Source: Norana najaformis
Taxonomy: Eukaryota > Annelida > Clitellata > Crassiclitellata > Hormogastridae
Direction: 5' to 3'
Length of the DNA stretch: 64,000 bases
NCBI GenBank assembly: GCA_964023275.1
Contig: OZ029914.1
Coordinates: 32,123,351-32,187,350, forward strand
Shown here piece by piece: positions 38,501-50,500 of this stretch. Made by a program: the position numbers and the translations under genes. Positions within the stretch are counted from its first letter, which is position 1. Every line of letters starts with the position of its first letter. The notes under the pieces were generated by a model. That model was not told the origin of the DNA. It searched no databases and saw only the letters and a list, made by a program, of their open reading frames with translations.

Positions 38501-41085
38501 AGTGGCATAAACTCGTAAAAAAGCTCCTGGCAGAGATCGGTTGATTCTCGCTGCATGTTGACCTTCATTGTCTTATTTCTTCAGCAGGACATGAATCTTT
38601 CTATTCATTAAGGCGTTTGTTTATTCATAGTCAGAGGATGAAAGTTCTGATAAATCTTCTGATGAAAGCGGAGAAGATAGTGATGTCTACAAACCATCGA
38701 AATCTATCCCAACTTACTTTGGTAAGCTTGACCAAATGATGCCATTGAAGTCAGGGCTTAACTAGCTTCAAAGTTAAATAATTTAAGTACTTTATAACTC
38801 CAGATTTTAAATAAATGTCACATAATAGGCAGTATTATGACAGTCTACAGTCATCTTGTTATAGATTCTACGTGAACGAAAAGTTAACATGGTGCAGAAT
38901 AAAACATGAACAAACTTTGTTTGGGTCATTTCTAACATTGGAAAGAATCACTCTGACTGGACTCTTAAGATGACACAGCATGTTTTAGAAAAACTGTTTT
39001 GAGTGGTTCATGTCCAGATACATTCATTCACACATACTAAGCTACTTTTGTTTTATCCTAGCTGATGTAAAATTTTGTCTTTGCCCAGCATCAGATTACT
39101 TTTTACTTGTATAAACAATGAAAATCAAAATGATGAAGCATTGACTGTTTCTGTTTTAAACACTGTTAGATGAATCAGCACAAAAGAAACGCCATCGTTT
39201 GGAAGAGAGAGCGAAAAAACGACTGCTCAACAGTGAGATGGTCAATGAACTGGCACGACAGTACACAGACACACCTGAAGAAGTTTTAGAATCTTCAAGA
39301 GTAAGGCCACCAATTTCTGTCTACCTGGTAATATTAATATGACGATGGAACCCTTGTGAAGCAACAGCTTTGTAGCTAATAAAGCTCCCTGCAGTTCAAT
39401 CTTTTGCCAATGACAAAAACTGTAAATTCTTGGGGTTTGAACCTGGCATTTGTCCAGCCAAGTTATATTGTTCCTTTCTTACATCACACGGAAACGGTTT
39501 TTTTACTCCCATCCAAAGGCATCAGAAAGATCTAAATCCTTTGGTAAAAGTTTTTCCAAACTCTGAATTTGTGTTTGCTAAGTTGAATTGTTTGAAGTTC
39601 TTGGCTTTGTTCAATCTTAACTCTGTTTTGGTATTCGTTTTAGCAAAACGCCAATCGGCAGGCTGAAAAAAGGCAACGTGAAAGAACAGAGTAAGTGTGA
39701 CTTATGTTTCTGCTGAACAGTGTAACTTATCAAACTTAGCTTTAGGGGCAGTAAGGACGACAGCAAGTATGACGAGTAAGCAGTGATGATAATGTAAAAT
39801 ATAAAGTAAATAATAGTGATAAATATTTATAATAATAATAATATACTGCATTGAATAAAACTAGTGAACAATAACATAACAAATTTTGGTAACAAGTGAG
39901 AGCAGCAAAACCTGAATTAATGGTCAGTTGTAATATGTGGTACATAAAATGCAAATATCTGCAGAGATCTTTAGGCATGAAGACATAGAAACCTCGAGTA
40001 CTTTTACTGAAACCAAGATATAATTTCTGTGCAGCACAATTGTCAGATGGTTTTCATGCTTTTACAGATATGAAGAGACATACTTGACTCGTTTGCCACC
40101 GGAAAAGAAGGTAAGCAGTGGTTGTCCAGTTTTGATACTATACTCCGCAGAATACATATGCATCTCTTTTTATAATTTCTCGTATTTACGTTTAGTTGAT
40201 GTTAGAGCTACTTAATATATTGTATTTTAAAGATTGCTGTTAAGGACATGACCGTTGACAAAGTTATCTCAAACAGTTTATACTTTAGTTTTAATTGTTG
40301 AAAGACTAGGATTTTATTTTGAGGTAGTTTTGTACAATGATTTACTAATAGCTTTGGTCTTCTGTGCTTTCAGGGAAAAAAGCGTAAAGCTTATGGAAAG
40401 AAAAAAGGTAATGCATTAAGAATCAACGCACTTTTTCTTTGTGTTGCATGCTGGTGTGCACTGCTCTTGAGAAACTCTGATCATGTGATGTTTCATGGTT
40501 CTGGCCAAAGTTTAAGCAAAGTTTCAGCCAAAGTGGTTTCGTGAATCAAAATATAAATTTTAATGCCTAATAAAATTACTTGTGCTACATAAACTTTTCG
40601 TTTGTTGATCTAAACTCTCCTTCAACTTCGGGTTTGATGCTTTTGAGAAAAGCAGTCTTTAACTTCTTATACTTTCGTTAACTCGAACTTACGTAAAGTG
40701 TTCTAAAATAATTGCATTTGGCCATGGATCAGTACAATTATTTCTTGTCCAATGACAATTAAAGACATTCAACATTTAGATTGCAACTATTGGAAAGCTC
40801 AGTGACTGTAGATAAGTGAGATACACGTATTTGTCTAGTTTCTTTACTCATACGTAAAACTTTGTAGTTGCCAAATAGTAAAATATGCTAATTCAGTACA
40901 GCTCTAATGATTTCATTAACTCTGAAATGACAGACTTTTAGAACATGAATATCATGATAATTTATCAACACTGCAGTGATGGATTTCTGATGCACAGGCC
41001 AGCCAAACTGACACTGCTCCCTTGTTCAATTTACCAAATGTTGCATTTGTTTATTTCAGGTACAAAGCGCCGACGAACCCATTAA
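35507..41085 (+). CDS. NGDN: Neuroguidin (Sas10/Utp3/Lcp5 family)
   Basis: Eleven exons: 35507-35515, 36189-36317, 36822-36959, 37595-37679, 38229-38281, 38631-38721, 39170-39300, 39644-39690, 40068-40110, 40374-40407, 41060-41085. They total exactly 262 codons including the stop (261 aa; human about 315). The start exon carries only Met-Ala-Ser; I chose it because ATG-GCT-TCG is followed by a good donor and joins in frame. The Sas10 segment (about 4-150) has GHSLLELKNEMMLSYL, then LVEIRTVLEKLQ and KNDPMAFKPDP, as in neuroguidin. An acidic stretch (SEDESSDKSSDESGED) follows, then a charged helical region ending QRERTEYEETYLTRLP. A lysine/arginine-rich tail (KKRKAYGKKKGTKRRRTH) suits nucleolar targeting. 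Family roles are the small-subunit processome (yeast Lcp5) and, in vertebrates, eIF4E/CPEB-linked translational repression. No YxxxxL-phi eIF4E motif is obvious here, so the processome role is better supported. Confidence 0.93.
35735..35900 (+). mobile_element. tRNA-derived SINE (family B) in NGDN intron 1
   Basis: A tRNA-like head (GGTAGCGCGCTGTCTG, then GTAGGTTCGCGTCT as B box) is followed by CCTTGGACAAGTTGTTC and a CTCACGCCTCAG end. The body resembles the copy at 24232-24372. The CCTTGGxCAAGT...CTCAG arrangement resembles bodies of several ancient tRNA-SINEs. Confidence 0.65.
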
Positions 41086-41537
41086 CAAAATAAGAAGAAA
41101 CAGTATAGCTACAGTCTACATAGTGTTCCTAATTGAATGGCTTTTGGAACCAAACTGTGGAAGGAAGTCTGGACAGCATCAAACATGTGGAAAATTATCT
41201 GCTCCACATAGTTTCTGCGGCTTTGTGTTTATGGTTCAACCGTTTCAACAAAATAACAGTGTGATGAAATAATTGTTTGCTTAGTGCACCATGGAAAAAA
41301 TGGATGCCAATCTTTAGCTGATGACGAATTATTGTTGCGCTGTTGGGAGGTCACACATGAAACTGATGTTTTGAATAATGTTAAACGACTTATGATCACA
41401 AGATTTCACAGAATCAGTGAAGTTTTGTACGTGATTTAATGATCCTTTTTCTTAAACTATGATCAACCCCTTCCAGTATCACAACTACATAGCACATCGA
41501 TAACTGTGAAATAGATTTATTAATAAGTTAGGCAGAA
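41086..41537. other. Short tail-to-tail spacer between NGDN and SLC35C2
   Basis: Only about 450 bases separate the two stop codons, so the convergent 3' UTRs probably meet or overlap. For SLC35C2 (minus) an AATAAA complement (TTTATT) lies close to its stop near 41515. No canonical AATAAA is seen for NGDN in this interval. Nothing else is recognised. Confidence 0.6.
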
Positions 41538-44500
41538 CTAGGATTTTTGTTTTGATTGGTCTGCTAAGTTAACCTCCACATCTGAATCGTCTTCTGAGAG
41601 GTCAAGGTCATTCAGAAGACTTTGACTAGATGGATCTGACAGGGACTTCATCTTCTCTTCTTCGTTCCCTGTCAAATGAAATTTTCTTGATTAAGTATCA
41701 GGTGCTCAAACCAAATAAGAAACTACTTCATATAACTAAGTAGGTATAACATGATTTCAGCTATATATGGCAGCTGAATTCTTGAGACGATGCTAGTGAC
41801 AGCCCAGTGATTTTTATATTGTCTTTGAACCATGTGGCACTGGGAAATTCTTACCATGTGGAATGCAAAATAGAGCAGGAATTCAGTGGAAAGCTGTTAC
41901 AGATAATGAGTTGCTAAACTCTTACAAGATGTTGTCTACATGATGAACAGGCATCATCCAGTCAAGATCTGACATGCCAGTCAACAATAGCAGATCAACA
42001 TTTAGCTCGAAGTAGCAGCTCAGTGATGAACTTCGACAGTTTAAATGCTCCAAAAGAAACATTTTACAATGACTACTGTAGTGAAAAGAGCAAAAAATGA
42101 TTTCTTACTGTAGATGGCCTTTAGTATGATGTGCAGAATGATTCCAGCAATGCATGTAATTAGTCCTATGGCATTAATTGTGTTCATTTGATCACCGTTG
42201 ATGATAGCTGCTAAGGACAGCGTTATCACTTCCTACAGCAACAATGAGAGTTGTTTCAAATACTCAAAAACAAGTTATTTAAAAATCACTTCTATTCCAA
42301 AATGCAATTTCAAAGTAAACAATGCAATTTCGAATTATTCTGGCACCTTTGCAAGTACAATAATGCCCATGGCGAGTTCTTGTAGATTCATTTTTGTGAC
42401 CATACCGAGTTCAAATATAGACATATGTACATGGTTGCAAAACACCATTTAAGTTTAAAGCAGCCCTTGCCGTAACAGTACTTGATATGGAACCCAAATC
42501 TCACATCGCAAGGGTCTTAAGTATAACTTATAACAGGGTGTAGGAACACGAGTACTTTAAATATTTTATAATGTTTCTGAAGTTAGCCAGAGTTTACTTA
42601 TTCTGTATAACTTGGCCAAGTCTCAAGGTTCGGTTGAAATCCAAGGCAGAGATTAATTGCCACAAAATCAGGTTAAGATGGAAAGACCATAGGATATATG
42701 GGTTATAGAAGCAACATTAAAATACGTATACATTACGGACACAACACAATTACACTTGTGTAAGTCAGTTTAATGGTATAAATATTTTTAAGTACTGTAA
42801 ACACGTGGAATATGAATTTACCTTGAAAATGCCAGCAACTGACAGCGTAAGGCTTGATGTGTGTGAAAGGAGGAGAAACTCGGTAAATTCCAACATGAAT
42901 GCCAAGAAGGCACCAGCGAACAGAATCAGCAGATGGGTTGCAAGCAAACCACTATCACGGAATGCAAATGCGAACTTGCTGGTGGCCAGATTTAATCCTA
43001 AATCACAAAATGCAAATTCAGTTTTAATTTTACTGTTTATCCTTCGCTCAACCCGCTCCTCTTCTGCCCTAACACTTCTCCGCCCTCCTGTCACCTCATC
43101 CTTAATATTTGGTAATCGCTCCATAGCATAGCTGCCCCACCACTCTGGAATAAACTCCCCCAGAATTGCGACAGTTTTCTGACCCATCATACAAACTCAT
43201 CGATGCTCCACCGCTTGCAATTTCTGCTTCGGCCTTTCACTCAAAACATTCCTCTTTCACAGATCGTACCCTGACACCCCTTCTTCCTCTTATCTCTCTC
43301 TAACCCCAAGCACTCCCACTCGCAGCCACGCTGTCTGTCCGCCTGACTTTTGGATCTTGACCTGGAACCGAACCCTTTTGCCTGTCGATTTTGTTTTGAC
43401 TGAGCGCCTGTGAATAAGCTGGTCCCCAAGGCGCGGCTTGTTGGGCGCTGTAGAAACCTCGGAATTACGATTACAGCTAATCCATTGGATGTTCACGAGA
43501 AGTTATTTTAAAATGCTTGCTAGCATTGATAGTTTTTACAGTCGTTTCACAGAGGCACCTGCAGAGGATTAAGACATTTTTCTCTAACTAGTATGGTCCT
43601 AACATGGCACGGTGTCCATTCAAGACAAGTTTGTCACAAACTTAGTGATAACGTTCTGACTTTAAACCAGTTAAAACAGGCATTTATCATAATTATTATC
43701 TTGCAATGCAGATGCAAAAATTGTTCTGTGACTGAATAACAAATGTATTTGTGGCTCTGCCCCACCATAACTGAACCACTGATGACCACAGGCAATAATC
43801 ATACAATAGTGCAATTTTTGAATTGACATCACAAAAACATCATCAAAATAGTTTTAACAGCAGATAACAAAAGGGCAAAAGCAGCACCCATCTTCGATTA
43901 CTATTCTAGAATGCTTATCCCAGAGGGATGAAGGAGTACTGACTATAGAATAAAGACAAAAAACTGACCTTCAAACCCAGCTGATAGAGGAAGCAGAGCG
44001 AGAATCATCCACGGCTGGATGTGATACATCATGTCTAAAGGATTTGATAAACCTACAAAATACCAATCAGTGCTATGTTTAAGAGCTCAAGTTTTTTATT
44101 ATTTATTCTGAATATGTTAAAATTAGTTTTTCAGATAACTATTGAAATATTGTAACACAGAACTAGCAGTCAAACTTTACACTCCCAACCTCCTTCCCAA
44201 TGGCAAAGTAACCCAATCACCATCACTGAAATGCATTTGGATTGGCAAATTAATTTGTTTTTCACAGTTTTTAAATACAGCATTACATAGATCAACATAA
44301 CAGACTGCTTCACGTTAACTGATTCTACTTTCAAAATTTTCCCCCTTTTTAGAAGTTATAGCAAAATCTGGGTTTTAGTACCTTTCTGCTCCTACTTGGA
44401 AGCAAACTCAAGCAAAAACGCTATTTAGCCGGTCCTTTAACTCAAAGTATAATGACTCAAATAACATCAGTACTTATTTCAACTACTTCTTAAACATGCA

Positions 44501-47500
44501 AAATTAAATCTTAGTCAACAATTAAACTGATTATGCAGCAATTAGAGTTAACAGTCAAGTAGAGATGAGAGCAAAACCTGCTTCCTTCCTCTGTAGCACC
44601 ATCTGAGAAAGTGTCCATCTGAGACCACTGAGAAAGGATGCCGTCAGAACAAGAGCAAATCCCAGCGCATGAAACTGAGTCAGTTCAAAGGTGAACATAA
44701 GTAGGCCAACAGCAATGAAAACCACCACAAATATGAGGCAACATCTCTAAAGAGCAAAACAGACACCAGTCACCAAACTCTGCAGATGATACATTTTCTA
44801 ATCTTGCAGTGATATTAAAAAATGATGACGCACTGTCTTAATAATACTATTAACAACTTCTGGTTTTCTGACCTCAGGCAGGTTCAAACGCCCGATGATG
44901 CCACTCCTCTTGGTGTTGACAACTACAGTAATATAAATAATAATGAGAATAAGGTCTGATTTTCTGTCTAATTCTTTCAAATCCTGAGGGATCATGTTTA
45001 CCACATCTGTGCATGTCCATGGCTAAGATGGCTGCACATTTTGTCCAGCATGTTGTGTTTTATAATTGGTCACAAGCTGATTCTGCTTGATAATTTTAAT
45101 TTGTTCAGACTTCTAATGTGAGCCAGACTATGATTTCGGAATAAATTCTCTCTTTTGCTATCATTCTGTGTGTTCTGAACTGTGTTCAGACGTTTGTTAT
45201 CAAAGCCTCATGCACAGCCATATTGGACTCATCGACCATCGGGGTACAGATTCTTCACACTCTGGACAATGTTGAGGTGCAGTTGAAAAGGCCAAGAGAG
45301 TCCTTGGAGTGGTGTTTACCCATTTAAACCGTGGAACATCTACAATCAATTGGCTGATCGCTGAAGAGTGTCCTCTTTCACAGAACTGGTGGCCGAGGGA
45401 TGTCCACATACTATCTTCTACCGTCTGCAAGGGCTGCTAGATGGTGAGATCATCGTGTGCCATGAGCTTAATTGCCTGTCGCCCTTCTTCTTCTTCGAAG
45501 CTAAGTGGACTAGGAACTCTGAACATACTGTCAACTCTGGATGAGAATCCAACGGTTAGGCTCTGCCTGTCTGCAGGGCCCCCAGTGGAGTCTTCTAGTT
45601 ATCTCACCACTGCTCGCTTATTGATGAACTTTTTGTTATAATGACTTTAACATCACCTATGCTAGTGCAAGCAGCACTTTTGTGCAGTACTTAAAACATG
45701 CTATATTAAGTGTCTACATACATACATACATACAACATATATTTTAATGTACAATCAGAAAAGAGGCCAACAGGATACAGCGTATGATTCTAGATAATTA
45801 AAATTACAGTAGAAATATTAAGTTTCCTGCAGTTTCCCTAAGAGATCATCTCCTAACCAACTATTTCATTCCCAAGATATTATATATACCTTTGGTGAAA
45901 ATTAAAACATAAAATCAGTAATACAATGATCCATAATTAAAATGAACAAAGGTTATTACCTTCATATCAGTTATATACTTACATGTAATCATTTACATAG
46001 CTAATGAAAGTGTAACACAAATATCCATGTACATATATGTGCACATACATACATAAATATACATACAGACATTTGTATGTAAGTACATTTATATGAATGT
46101 ACAAAGTACACTCATGCATACATGTTTGCAAACTTGGCATTCATACTTATGTATGTACCTAGTAGTTGCGTACTCATCATACATACCATACATCCATACA
46201 AGCACAAAAAGAGATAACCATCACTGGTGTAAAATAGATGAAATGTTACTCACTGGCTTTTCAAGCCGAAAGACCAAGGAGAAGAAAAGAATGAAAACAA
46301 CCACAGAAGTCTTTGTCATTGTATATCTGAAAGATTAATATTCAGCAGTTTTTCGTCAACTGGAAACTGAACACTAAGGCAACAAGGGTCATCTAGATAA
46401 CATATCCTCTGTAGCCAGATTGATTATCCTCCATTGCCTGTCTTCTGATCTCGGGGCCTCAGGGATATAATTTTCATTCGGCTATCATCATTCCTCATCC
46501 TCGATGCAACAAGGACAGGGAACTCAGCACATGCTGCCAAACTATCAACTCTGCAGAGGACTCCAATGGTTTGGTTCTATGTGAGCAGAGCAACCTGCCA
46601 GTGGTAAATTTTTAAGTTATCTGAGCACTGTTAGCATAATTATAGATAAACTTGTTATTCTTAATAAACTCCAACATCATTTAGGCTACCAAGGAGTGCC
46701 TTTAAGAGGTATTTTTGAGGATGTTGGTTTGCATACCAATCATGGCTTACTTAAGAGAGTTTAATCTTATATGGACCACTCTAGGTCCTTATAAGGGACC
46801 TTAAACGGTATGGTGCCCACTCAAACATGCAGCAGTGATGAAGGATCTCCACCAGTATATTAACTGAACAATGAGCAGGGTTGAGGCCATATGGTCGCTG
46901 TAGAAAGCATGTACATTTACATTATTTTAGAATGCACTATAAAAATGTTCAGTTAACTATCTTACTAACTTGATTGATTCTAGTGAAAGGACAGCAATTT
47001 GGAATGTAATTTTGCTTAGAAGCAATCATCGCTTGATGCCTTGACCATTATGGTGTTAAAGAGAGTTCAATATTAGACTTTGCAAAGGAGTTCCTTTGGC
47101 CAGAATCAACTCAAACTCCACTAATTGGTTGCATGAACACCAGAATTCAGTGCAAAAAAGCTGGCAAGCAGTTAACCTGCACAAACAGGATAAATACATT
47201 CATACATACAGTGCAAACAGAACTCTCATTCTCGCTTAATCATTCACAATGAAAAAGTATGCTGAAGGCATTAAAGTTACATGCACCGATTACTTGCAGT
47301 GAAATGGTGATGAATTCAAAGCTCCAGTTTGATAATCCAATGTCTAAAGAAGCCGTGATACCTGCCAACATTAAAAAAAGCTTGAAAGTTTTTAAGCATT
47401 TTTATTTTACTGTAGCACTATTGGACACTCTTTGGGATCATCCACAAACTACGTCCGCAAAAATTACCTACATACAACCCCTCTTCCCCTTACTGATATT

Positions 47501-50500
47501 TGTTTGCATTTGGGTGACCTTTCCTCCCCATCTTTGCGGACGTCTGCACTCCAATGTAGTTCTAAGGCCTAGAACAGGCTACCCTGTTGATCTTACAGGG
47601 TTAAAATTGTGATACATGGTGGGGTACTGTGATGCTGCAACGTCCAGCAAAGGGACTCTATTTAGATCCAATGCAGTACATACTGAAATTGGTGTTTAAG
47701 GAACAGGCTGCACAAAAATAACTTTATGTACCAAATTTAGATGCAGGAGTCCACACTGGTTACAACCTCCTACCCTTGTCCGTTTTAGGGTGACCCTTCC
47801 CACACGCTCTTTGCAGACATCCTTAATGCACGATCCTATCAGCAAATGCTACATCTAAACATTCATCACATGGGCAATTACATTATGATTGTTGGAAAAC
47901 AAAGAAAAGCTAATTTAATTCATATAGTCAAGCAAAATTGGCAGGTAACTTGTGTGCAATTTTTGTTTTGGATATCAGAATTTAACTGCTTCTTCTCTGG
48001 TCAGTAACAATTACCCATAAGTATGTTTCCTGTGATACATCTGATACACAAAAGGAAAGCATGCTTATTATAGAGTGAGTTATTCAAACAGTTTATAAAC
48101 AACAATAATCACTGTTCTGAACTTACGCAGCATCACTAAGCTGTTTCCGTGCCTTCTTGAATTCCCTCTTGCCTTCAACTGGACTTACCCTGGGATCTGG
48201 CATACACACCAACATTATAAAGCACCCTAGAAGTAGCCTGCAACTTACGATGCCATATAAATTGTCATCATTACATTACATTACATCATTACATTACACA
48301 CTGACTTCACTTAGCAGTGATCATCGACTGATGCCCTGAGCCTTATTACCATGACACCATAGAAGTTCTCAGATTATTATTAGTCATTTCCTGTGATTGT
48401 ACGACATCTTATGGCTATTAAGTACTGACATCAACATTGTCCTATCCTACTGATGTGCGACTAGCTTTTGGTTAATAAAGAATATACTTATTTACTTACT
48501 TACTTACATTTTTGTCTACACATTTAGCCAATTCATCCATACAATAGGATTACACTATTACAGATCATTGGATTACTGTGGGTTTTTTCTTGCACTTTTA
48601 GCCAAACAATTCCTGAAATGTATGCACATATTTCTGAGGTCTTTAATTAACAGCGGCATGTAGAAAAGTTTGCTGCCTTTTACATGAAACTGAAAAAAAA
48701 TCTAGCAAAATGATAAAACACCTTTTTTACCAAGTATCAAATCTCTTAAATACTTTAGTTGAACTCTGCAATGTCAGATGATTGTGTCCTTTACAGTTTT
48801 TATCTCTTCATTTCAATCAGCAGACTTATAACTGAACCCAAAAGTTTAAGGTCATTATAAAATTCCCCATAAATTGGCAAAACACTACATGAGTCAATGG
48901 TTTTTATCAACAGAGTTACAATGACAAAGAAATTTGTGCATAACTGGATTAGATCTATTTTCTGACATTTCAAACAATATACCTGACTCAGTGCATCATA
49001 AACTGCATTAAACCACCCATAATTTTCCTCTGGCCTAAACATTCGGTCAGATGCGATATTTCACATTAAACCTAAATTAAGATTCTAAGCCCAAATTTTG
49101 CAGTCTTATGTAAGTTTTACATGGTAAACCTCTAACACACTCAGAGGCAGTCACTTCTTAAACCAAGGTCTGCAAGCCAATTAATTCTAAGTTGCCTTGT
49201 AGCTCAACGAGCTATAGAAAAACTAACTTTTAAATTTAATACAGTACTCACCAGGTGGTGCCACCCGTTTAATATATTCTCCCCATGGCAATGTGACACG
49301 TTCTTGGTCAGTTTTACAGAACCAGATCCACTGAATCAATGCAGAAAGAACAAACTTGGTGAACAGATGCGTCATCGTGATGGACAAAGGAAACCGGAAT
49401 TGCTGAATCAGCGAAAAACCAAACACAGATGTTATGTATGCTTATGTAAATTAACACAAATGGCTGGAATTCAATAAAGCACAAAATACATAAAACAGTT
49501 TATAATATGCACCTCAGCCTTTGTGCATCTTATGTAAGGATAAATTCTAAGGGTATTAGCAAAGCCATAACATGGCAATTTGTAGAAAGAGTAAAGTAAG
49601 GTTTACAAGGTAACATGTAATGGTTAATACTGAGGTTCTAAGATGAAGAAGCAGACTTTTATATCACAGTGTGGAAGTCAAACATCAAATACTGAGTAGA
49701 AAACTGGCATATTACCCCAAAACAATCATTTTACCCCATCATTGGATGCTCAATCACCAAGTCATGAAGGTATATTGGATTTTGACTAAGCTGGTTCGAC
49801 TGTTGTGCTTTAAGAAAAGCTAAATGGTAGGTAACAAAAACAGAACCACCATCTACAGTGAAATTTTGGGATTATGCTAATGATATGAAAAGCTATAATC
49901 TGCTGTGATAAATTTGCTATATTAACAGTCATACATAAAACAATTTTCTGACGAAATTTATGATGGCAATGCTGTTTATATAAAATGTAAACAATGTTAA
50001 GCCATGCCCTCCTCCTATCTCTTACCTACAACAAACTTCAATCCTTCCAACCCTCCTATCTTTGTCAGTTACTTACAACCCAACCACTTCATTCAGCCTG
50101 CTCCTCTTCTGCCCTAACACTTCTCCGCCCTCCTGTCGCCTCATCCTCAGAATTTGGGTATTGCTCCATAGCCATAGCCACTCCAACCCTCTGAAAAAAA
50201 CTCCCATCAGAACTACAACAATTATAAACTGACCCATCCTAGAAACAATCCAATTCTGACAGTGTTCCACCCTGACTTGAATCAGGAACCGATTCTGACA
50301 CTCTTGCTTATCAATTTTGTTAAAACTGAGCACCTGTGAATAATTTGGTTCCCGCAACTTACCTTTCATTGGGCGCTGTAGAAATCTCGAGATCACAGAT
50401 ACGAATCAAATCCTCTTTAGAAACAGAAGATGCCGTCTATGACTTGATTTCACAATCATAATCATAATCGTGAGATTTCTACAGCGCCCAACGTCACGGG

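Noticed and set aside
42765-43190. Long minus-strand open frame over the SLC35C2 exon and LINE copy
   Set aside because: Only 42822-42997 is a real exon with proper splice sites. The remainder runs through intron and LINE sequence.
43600-43650. Fourth copy of dispersed repeat Z
   Set aside because: Only a short GGCACGGTGTCCATTCAA-type similarity, which could be chance.
47015-48365. Two 45-base similar segments (ATCATCGxxTGATGCC) near 47020 and 48320
   Set aside because: They are probably pieces of another LINE 3' end, but too short and diverged to define an element.
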